Positions 6,500 to 10,615 of a stretch of 10,615 nucleotides of DNA are shown piece after piece. Location: the NCBI GenBank assembly GCA_050942625.1, contig JBMNNS010000061.1, positions 1-10,615 of the forward strand. The letters run 5' to 3'. Under the pieces are notes generated by a model. It was given only the letters and a program-made list of their open reading frames with translations. It ran no database searches and had not been told where the DNA came from. Each line of letters begins with the position of its first letter. Within the stretch, counting starts at the first letter, position 1. Origin of the DNA: JBMNNS01 sp050942625. Its GTDB lineage: Bacteria; Bacillota; Dethiobacteria; DTU022; UBA8154. A program made the translations under genes and the position numbers.

Positions 6500-6554
6500 T
6501 TATTATGGTATAGTAATAATGACTGTATGTTAACAATAAGCTGATATACCATAA
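6500..6554. repeat. Inverted repeat TTATGGTATA / TATACCATAA with embedded TTATTA / TAATAA dyad
   Basis: TTATGGTATA (6503-6512) and TATACCATAA (6545-6554) are exact inverted copies 32 bp apart. The left copy overlaps a dyad with arms TTATTA (6500-6505) and TAATAA (6514-6519). TGGTATAGT (6506-6514) looks like an extended -10 on the plus strand. The right arm is followed by CATTTTTT. It could be a pair of operator sites in the feoA upstream region or a weak AT-rich hairpin. I recognise no Fur or MntR consensus with confidence. Confidence 0.4.
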
Positions 6555-6624
6555 CATTTTTTATAGCTACCCTACAATACAAAGGTTAAAATATGACAAT
6601 ATTAAATTATAGATCGCGGCTTGG

Positions 6625-6655
6625 ATGTTAATTGGGAGCTCCCCCTAGTTAACAT
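6625..6655. repeat. Compact stem-loop in the intergenic region
   Basis: ATGTTAATT (6625-6633) pairs with AGTTAACAT (6647-6655) with one G-U pair. Inside, GGG-AGCT-CCC extends the stem after a short CCT bulge. There is no U-tract on either strand, so it does not look like a terminator. It is part of a structured stretch (6500-6730) of unknown role. Confidence 0.5.
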
Positions 6656-6693
6656 AGAATGAGACCGTTGCCAAAGTAGTTACCGAATATAAA

Positions 6694-6730
6694 TAGGGCC
6701 TGCAGATATTATATGAATCTGCAGGCCCTA
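6694..6730. repeat. Strong 14-bp hairpin, terminator-like but without a clear U-tract
   Basis: TAGGGCCTGCAGAT (6694-6707) and ATCTGCAGGCCCTA (6717-6730) are perfect inverted copies around a 9-nt loop. On the plus strand it is followed by ATTAATGTAAAACAG and on the minus strand by TTTATATTCGG. The minus-strand tail is the more terminator-like, yet no gene ends there. It may end a small unannotated RNA, insulate the sporulation promoter 50 bp downstream, or be a mobile palindromic element. Confidence 0.6.
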
Positions 6731-6779
6731 ATTAATGTAAAACAGTTTTTTTGATAATCTTGGAATAGGGCTTACGGGT

Positions 6780-6806
6780 ACTCTTTCAAACCATAATCAT
6801 ATATTA
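6780..6806 (+). promoter_or_regulatory. Predicted sigma-K-type (mother-cell, late sporulation) promoter of the YheC/YheD-family gene
   Basis: AC (6780-6781, within GGGTAC) is followed after 16 bp by CATATATTA (6798-6806), matching the AC-N16-CATAnnnTA pattern known for Bacillus sigma K. The same element in nearly the same sequence context occurs before the cytidylyltransferase gene (8173-8199). Expected start is near 6813, giving a leader of about 105 nt. Sigma E recognises a related -10, so the class of mother-cell sigma factor is less certain than its sporulation nature. Confidence 0.62.
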
Positions 6807-6919
6807 AAAGTAACTACTCAGGAGATAAAAGTCAGAAATTAGCATCTAAATTAATGTCTAGGACAATAAATCCCACTTCCTGAAGTAATTAAATGGATTA
6901 ACGAAGGAGAAGATAAACC

Positions 6920-8038
6920 TTGTCAAGCCTGAAAAATGTTTATCAAGCCCCCACCTTGGCGGTATTGGTCAGCGCCTTTGTAACCTACGCCCTGCGCGAT
7001 CGGGTTATCTACCCCCTTATACAATTTTTGGTAGAAGCTAACAAGCAGATCAATCTCAATTTATACTGTTTTCCCGCGAATGAAATAAGGTTAAGGAAGC
7101 TCAAGATTTATGGAATATACTATGATGGGCAAAAATGGTTGCCCGCAGAATTTCCATTCCCTGATGTTTTATATATCAGAGGAGAAATTACAAATATGGG
7201 ACTTGATATTTTTGAAAGCATTTTTAAAAACAACGGTACCAAGATAATTAATTATCCCAGTTTTAACAAGTGGCAGTTGCATCGGGTTATTAATAACGAT
7301 CCGGTTTTGAAGAGACATTTACCCATCACCAGAACAGTTATGAAACCTCAAGATCTTGAAATAATGTTACAGAATTTTAAAACTGTTTATCTTAAACCAC
7401 ACAATGGAAGCCAGGGTAAATATGTCTTGCGGGTGGAAAATCTTTCCCATGAACGATATCTGTGTAGTTATTATTTTAAACACAAGAAAAAACCGGTGAT
7501 CGAACAAGTATATGGTTTACAATCGCTATTGTATGGAATATATGACTTTTTTGATGGGGAAAGATTTTTAATCCAACAGGCCATTGAACTGATAAGGTAT
7601 GAAGACAGGCTAACGGATTTGAGAGCCGAATTACAACGCAATGGTAACGGTGATTTAGAAATAGTAGGCATTTCCGCCAGATTGGGAAAATCGAATTCCC
7701 CCATTACTACCCATGGAGATGCATACAAATTTGACTATTTTTATCATGAATTTTTAAACTACCCTCCGGAAAGGGTCCAGGAAATACAAAAAAGAGTAAA
7801 TAAGTTCCTATTCGGCATCTATGAGTGTATTGAAAAAAAATATGGTCATTATGCTGAAATCGGCATTGATTTTGCCATTGATAACAATGACAAGATCTGG
7901 TTTATTGAGGCCAATTCGCAATCTGTAAAAAAATCACTCATGAAAGCCTATGGCAACGAAATATTATTGAAGAGCTCTAAAAAAATATTGGAATATAGCA
8001 GATATGTAGCTGGGCTTCCTACTGAAATACCCGGGTAG
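6920..8038 (+). CDS. YheC/YheD-family ATP-grasp protein (spore coat-associated)
   Basis: A 372-residue protein with the YheC/YheD pattern: N-terminal domain with FPFPDVLYIRGE near residues 78-90, the family landmark FNKWQLHRVINNDPVLKRHLP (about 116-136), then an ATP-grasp fold with LKPHNGSQGKYVLRV (K159, N162, G163), FLIQQAIEL (216-224), DLRAELQRNGNGDLEIVGISARLG starting at D233, and the metal-site segment GIDFAIDNNDKIWFIEAN (D317, E330, N332). ATP-grasp enzymes join a carboxylate to an amine or thiol through an acyl-phosphate; the substrate of this family is not known to me. Homologues are linked to the endospore coat in Bacillus. Start is TTG at 6920, 9 bp after AGGAGA (6905-6910). All nucleotide- and metal-binding segments are present, unlike the second copy at 9202-10084. 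Preceded by a sigma-K-type promoter and followed by a terminator, so probably monocistronic. Confidence 0.93.
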   Translation: MSSLKNVYQAPTLAVLVSAFVTYALRDRVIYPLIQFLVEANKQINLNLYCFPANEIRLRKLKIYGIYYDGQKWLPAEFPFPDVLYIRGEITNMGLDIFESIFKNNGTKIINYPSFNKWQLHRVINNDPVLKRHLPITRTVMKPQDLEIMLQNFKTVYLKPHNGSQGKYVLRVENLSHERYLCSYYFKHKKKPVIEQVYGLQSLLYGIYDFFDGERFLIQQAIELIRYEDRLTDLRAELQRNGNGDLEIVGISARLGKSNSPITTHGDAYKFDYFYHEFLNYPPERVQEIQKRVNKFLFGIYECIEKKYGHYAEIGIDFAIDNNDKIWFIEANSQSVKKSLMKAYGNEILLKSSKKILEYSRYVAGLPTEIPG

Positions 8039-8062
8039 AGACGTCAAAAAAAGTAAAGAAAT

Positions 8063-8097
8063 AAGGCCGCAAACCACAATGTTTACGGCCTTTGTTT
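8063..8097 (+). terminator. Intrinsic terminator after the YheC/YheD-family gene
   Basis: AAGGCCGCAAAC (8063-8074) pairs with GTTTACGGCCTT (8081-8092) with one internal mismatch and a 6-nt loop, followed by TTTGTTT. It begins 24 bp after the stop codon and separates this gene from the downstream promoter at 8173. Confidence 0.82.
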
Positions 8098-8172
8098 GGC
8101 GCGCCCTGCGGCCAACGGGATTAGAAGTCCGATGTTTTCAATTTTTAATTTACTGCAAAAGTGGTTACTGGT

Positions 8173-8199
8173 ACCTTTTCATACTGTGGTCATATATTA
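8173..8199 (+). promoter_or_regulatory. Predicted sigma-K-type promoter of the cytidylyltransferase gene
   Basis: AC (8173-8174, within TGGTAC) is followed by exactly 16 bp and CATATATTA (8191-8199). The flanks match those of the promoter at 6780-6806: G-TTAC-GGTAC upstream, TTTCA in the spacer, TCATATATTAA at the -10. The expected start near 8206 gives a leader of about 47 nt. Confidence 0.62.
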
Positions 8200-8252
8200 A
8201 CCATATATAGCAAATAAACGAAGGGGATTGATATTTTAAAGGAGGATTGACC

Positions 8253-9044
8253 TTGAAGGTTGTTATACTATGTGGCGGCAAAGGAACAAGGATGGGTGAA
8301 ATTACTTCCCACATCCCCAAACCTATGGCCTTGGTCCAGGGCAAACCACTGCTCTGGCATATCATGAACATTTACAGCCAACATGGCTTTGAGGATTTTA
8401 TTTTAACCCTGGGATACAAGGGTGAAAAGATTAAAGAATATTTTGTAAACTATGACTGGCTAAACAATGATTTTGTAAAAGACGGCAACAGCGGCACCAT
8501 AGAGCTGCTGCAAGAACCAATGCGCTGGAAAATTACTTTTATAAATACGGGAATTGAAACAATGACCGGCGGCCGGTTGCATAGAATAAAACACCTTATT
8601 GAAGGTGATACATTCATGCTCACCTACGGTGATGGCCTGGCAAATGTTGATATTGGTAAACTGCTGCAGTTTCATCGGGAGCATAAAAAAATTGCCACCG
8701 TTACTGGAGTTTACCACAAAAGCTCTTTCGGCATCATTGAGACCAAGGATGCCATAGCCACCTCCTTTCGAGAAAAGCCACAGTTAAATATGCTGATTAA
8801 CGGCGGCTTTTACGTATTAAACAGTCAGGTTTTTGATTATCTTGACGGCAAGGACGACTGCATATTTGAAAAAACACCATTAAATAAATTGACCCAGGAC
8901 AGGGAACTGGCTGTTTATACGCATAGGGGGTTCTGGATGGCCGTGGATACGTATAAGGATCTGCTCACAGCCGAAAAAACCTGGAATGGCAGTACTCCAG
9001 TACAGCCAAGGGTTACCGTCAGGATGGCAAACAGGAAAAAGTAA
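8253..9044 (+). CDS. rfbF: Glucose-1-phosphate cytidylyltransferase-like nucleotidyltransferase
   Basis: A 263-residue sugar nucleotidyltransferase, the usual RfbF length. It should make CDP-glucose from CTP and glucose-1-phosphate, the entry step to CDP-linked deoxysugars. Key features: MKVVILCGGKGTRMGE at the N-terminus with the nucleotide-binding GGxGTR loop (R13), PKPM with K23, WHIMNIYSQHGFEDFIL and GYKGEKIKEYF typical of RfbF, MTGGRLHRIK, metal-site YGDG with D127, FREKP, INGGFYVL, and GFWMAVDT with D232. The open frame starts at a TTG at 8247, only 1 bp after the AAAGGAGG site (8238-8245). The second TTG at 8253 has 7-bp spacing and gives the conserved MKxVIL start, so I choose it. CDP-glucose is inferred from family resemblance; a different NTP or sugar is possible. 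Its own sporulation-type promoter lies upstream. Confidence 0.88.
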   Translation: MKVVILCGGKGTRMGEITSHIPKPMALVQGKPLLWHIMNIYSQHGFEDFILTLGYKGEKIKEYFVNYDWLNNDFVKDGNSGTIELLQEPMRWKITFINTGIETMTGGRLHRIKHLIEGDTFMLTYGDGLANVDIGKLLQFHREHKKIATVTGVYHKSSFGIIETKDAIATSFREKPQLNMLINGGFYVLNSQVFDYLDGKDDCIFEKTPLNKLTQDRELAVYTHRGFWMAVDTYKDLLTAEKTWNGSTPVQPRVTVRMANRKK

Positions 9045-9068
9045 AGGGGTTTATACTAGATTGTATAC

Positions 9069-9167
9069 TGTTAAAAAAAATGGCGTTAAGAGGAGACAGG
9101 GGAGACAAGGGATAGTTCCGGGGAGACAGGGGGTGGTTCCCTGTCACCAGTATGGTGTTAAAAAAAA
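9069..9167. repeat. REP-like GACAGGGGG/GGTTCC palindromic repeat flanked by TGTTAAAAAAAA direct repeats
   Basis: GGAGACAGGGG occurs at 9092-9102 and 9122-9132, with a near copy GGAGACAAGGG at 9101-9111. Each unit ends in a GTTCC block (9115-9119, 9136-9140). The second unit folds as GACAGGG (9125-9131) with CCCTGTC (9139-9145), extendable by GG/CC past an A-A mismatch. The 12-mer TGTTAAAAAAAA flanks the block at 9069-9080 and 9156-9167. From memory, GACAGGGGGACGGTTCC-type palindromes are scattered through clostridial Peptococcaceae genomes and resemble REP sequences mobilised by single-strand transposases; no transposase is present here. Confidence 0.65.
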
Positions 9168-9201
9168 GTTTAATAATCAAAAGGGTTCTGCGAACCCACT
9201 G

Positions 9202-10084
9202 ATGGCTGTAATGGTAAGCCCCACCACGATACGCAATTTACAAAGGCAAATTGTGAACCCCAGGATCAAGCTATTGGTTGAAGCTAACAAAGAAGTCAAC
9301 AACATTCTCTATTATTTTTCGCTTAAACATGTAAATTTAAAAGAACGGAAAATAGCGGGCTGTTACTGGCATAGTCGCTCTCAAAAGTGGTTAAATAAGG
9401 AGTTTCCGTTTCCTAATATTTTATATCTAAGGGGCGGGATTAAAAACAAGTATGCTCCTATCTTTGAGGAACTATTTAATGTTGTTATCAGCAGTAATGG
9501 AAAGGTAATCAATCATCCCCGTTTTAATAAGTGGCAGCTTTATCAAATCATGACCAAAGATCCGGTCATGAAAAACTACCTGCCGGTCACCCGGGAAATC
9601 AAGCAACCACAGGATATAGCTAAGATGCTTAAGGAATATAAAAATATTTATCTCAAATCGCACCTGGGTAGGAAAGGTCAAAATGTTCTTCGTGTAGAGT
9701 TTCTTACCAATGGCTGTTATCAGTACAGCTATTTTTGGTGCTCCCATTACCACCCATGCCGATGCCTTCAGATTTGATGACTTTTTTAAAAACAAATTAG
9801 GCTATTCCCAGGAGAAAATGGTAGAACTACAATCTAAGGTTCATCATTTTTTACTAAGTATCTACGAATTCATTGAGAAAAATTACGGCCAGTATGTTGA
9901 GATCGGGATTGATTTTGCCATTGATGTGGCGGGAAAATTTTGGTTTATTGAAGCAAATTCCCAATCGACAAAAGTCTCCCTGCAAAAAGCTTATGATAAG
10001 GCGGTGTTGTCCAGAGCCTATAAAAATATTCTGGAATACGCCAGGTATTTGTTTGAGCAAACACTTGAAGGTGATCAGACTTAA
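9202..10084 (+). pseudogene. Second YheC/YheD-family ATP-grasp copy, broken by an internal deletion and frameshift
   Basis: The first frame (ATG 9202 onward) matches the intact gene at 6920 from MAVMVSPTTI through LVEANKEVN, FPFPNILYLRGG, HPRFNKWQLYQIMTKDPVMKNYLPVTRE and NVLRV, then goes off at YFW near 9738 and soon stops. Homology resumes in another frame at GAPITTHADAF (from about 9737) and continues to GIDFAIDVAGKFWFIEANSQ and the stop at 10082-10084. By landmarks, about 225 bp in the intact copy corresponds to 8 bp here: a deletion near 217 bp, not a multiple of three. The lost segment holds the equivalents of FLIQQ and DLRAELQ, i.e. the centre of the ATP-grasp site. The LKPHNG loop is also degraded to LKSHLG. 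The 5' end is weak too: no good ribosome site precedes the ATG, and GGGTTC-TGC-GAACCC (9183-9197) sits there. A non-functional paralogue is the simplest reading; a sequencing error could not remove this much. Confidence 0.88.
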
Positions 10085-10152
10085 CAGTATATCAATAGTG
10101 GGAGACAACAGTAGCCGGACTTGAGCGAAATAGAAATTGAGGAGGTCGTTCT

Positions 10153-10615
10153 ATGGAAGGTCATGATTTCTATAATAAAAATATATTGGTGACAGGCGCT
10201 AGCGGCTTTATTGGTTCCCATCTTGCCCAAAGAATGGTAGAAGAAAATGCCCGGGTATCCGTGTTGGTTAGAAAAACATCTGATTTATGGAGGCTGGCAA
10301 ACATTAAAGATGAGATTGCCATTTACAAAGCTGACTTAAGAGATGGCAGCCGGCTAAAAGACTGTATCAAGGAATTAAAGCCCGATTATGTTTTTCATAT
10401 GGCTGCTTACGGTGTCGATTTCAGGCAAACGGATAGTATCATAGCTGCAGAAACCAATATTATCGGCACAATAAACCTTATGAACGCTTTAAAACAGACA
10501 GGTTGCGAAAAATTCTTGAATATTGGGTCCTGCATGGAATATGGCGACAAAAAGGAAATTGTCAAGGAAGATGCTCCCCTGGAGCCTTTTAATATTTACG
10601 GCAGTACTAAGGCCG
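10153..10615 (+). CDS. NAD-dependent sugar-nucleotide epimerase/dehydratase (extended SDR), N-terminal part, cut by the window edge
   Basis: 154 codons are visible, starting MEGHDFYNKNILVTGASGFIGSHL. The Rossmann dinucleotide motif GASGFIG lies at residues 15-21; KADLRD and VFHMAAYG follow, then NIIGTINLMNAL, the NIGSCMEYG strand, and the catalytic Y149-x3-K153 (YGSTK) at the very edge. These define an extended short-chain dehydrogenase acting on nucleotide sugars. The ATG at 10153 follows AGGAGG (10140-10145) with 7-bp spacing. It lies 68 bp after the broken ATP-grasp copy with no terminator or promoter recognised between, and about 1.1 kb after the cytidylyltransferase. It lacks the GHTGFKGSW start I associate with CDP-glucose 4,6-dehydratase (RfbG), so it is more likely an epimerase or a reductase of a CDP-deoxysugar branch; the exact substrate cannot be read from this part. 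Confidence 0.92.
   Translation, partial: MEGHDFYNKNILVTGASGFIGSHLAQRMVEENARVSVLVRKTSDLWRLANIKDEIAIYKADLRDGSRLKDCIKELKPDYVFHMAAYGVDFRQTDSIIAAETNIIGTINLMNALKQTGCEKFLNIGSCMEYGDKKEIVKEDAPLEPFNIYGSTKA

Noticed and set aside
6500..6519. Fur box upstream of feoA
   Set aside because: TTATTATGGTATAGTAATAA is a partial dyad only; the centre is not symmetrical and it does not fit the 7-1-7 Fur consensus. Kept only as an unspecific repeat.
8986..9201. N-terminal extension of the second ATP-grasp copy back into the cytidylyltransferase gene
   Set aside because: The frame merely stays open through the end of that gene and the REP-like repeat; similarity to the intact copy begins only around 9199-9202.
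9710..10084. Separate small gene for the C-terminal ATP-grasp fragment
   Set aside because: It matches the C-terminal third of the intact copy, has no ribosome site at its start, and is best explained as the tail of the deleted pseudogene.

Overview
The window looks like chromosomal DNA from an anaerobic, endospore-forming Firmicute, most likely a clostridial Peptococcaceae-type organism (Pelotomaculum/Desulfotomaculum relatives). The reasons are: strong AGGAGG ribosome sites with frequent TTG and GTG starts, two YheC/YheD spore-coat ATP-grasp homologues, a split FeoB, a yybP-ykoY riboswitch, and a GACAGGGGG...GGTTCC palindromic repeat of a kind I recall from that group. The genus is an inference from style and gene content only.

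Layout. (1) 1-324, minus: the 5' part of an enoyl-CoA hydratase/isomerase (crotonase) gene running off the left edge, preceded by a roughly 380-bp leader with inverted repeats but no convincing gene. (2) 702-875, minus: a complete tRNA-Leu(GAG) with encoded CCA, its own promoter and a terminator hairpin. (3) 984-3934, plus: a sigma-A-type promoter, a yybP-ykoY Mn2+ riboswitch whose closing helix overlaps an intrinsic terminator, and a full-length P-type IIA cation ATPase, together a probable Mn2+-induced Mn2+/Ca2+ efflux unit. (4) 3931-6363, minus: feoA, a FeoB G-domain gene and a FeoB membrane gene, forming a ferrous iron uptake operon in which FeoB is split in two. Its last stop codon shares four bases with the stop codon of the convergent ATPase. 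(5) 6364-6919: 556 bp without a gene, holding three inverted repeats, a possible feoA promoter/operator and a sporulation-type promoter. (6) 6920-10615, plus: a sporulation/surface-sugar region with an intact YheC/YheD-family ATP-grasp gene and terminator, a glucose-1-phosphate cytidylyltransferase gene (rfbF-like), a REP-like repeat, a second YheC/YheD copy broken by an internal deletion of about 217 bp, and the start of an NAD-dependent sugar epimerase/dehydratase that runs off the right edge.

How the parts fit. Regions 3 and 4 are a metal-homeostasis pair: divalent-metal export under a Mn2+ riboswitch, facing Fe2+ import. Region 6 is most interesting: the intact ATP-grasp gene and the cytidylyltransferase gene each have an almost identical upstream element, GGTAC, 16 bp, then CATATATTA. 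This fits the sigma-K mother-cell promoter consensus (AC-N16-CATAnnnTA). It suggests that CDP-sugar synthesis and YheC/YheD ATP-grasp chemistry are switched on together late in sporulation, probably to build or decorate the spore surface. The promoter match is visible in the sequence; the joint pathway is inferred.
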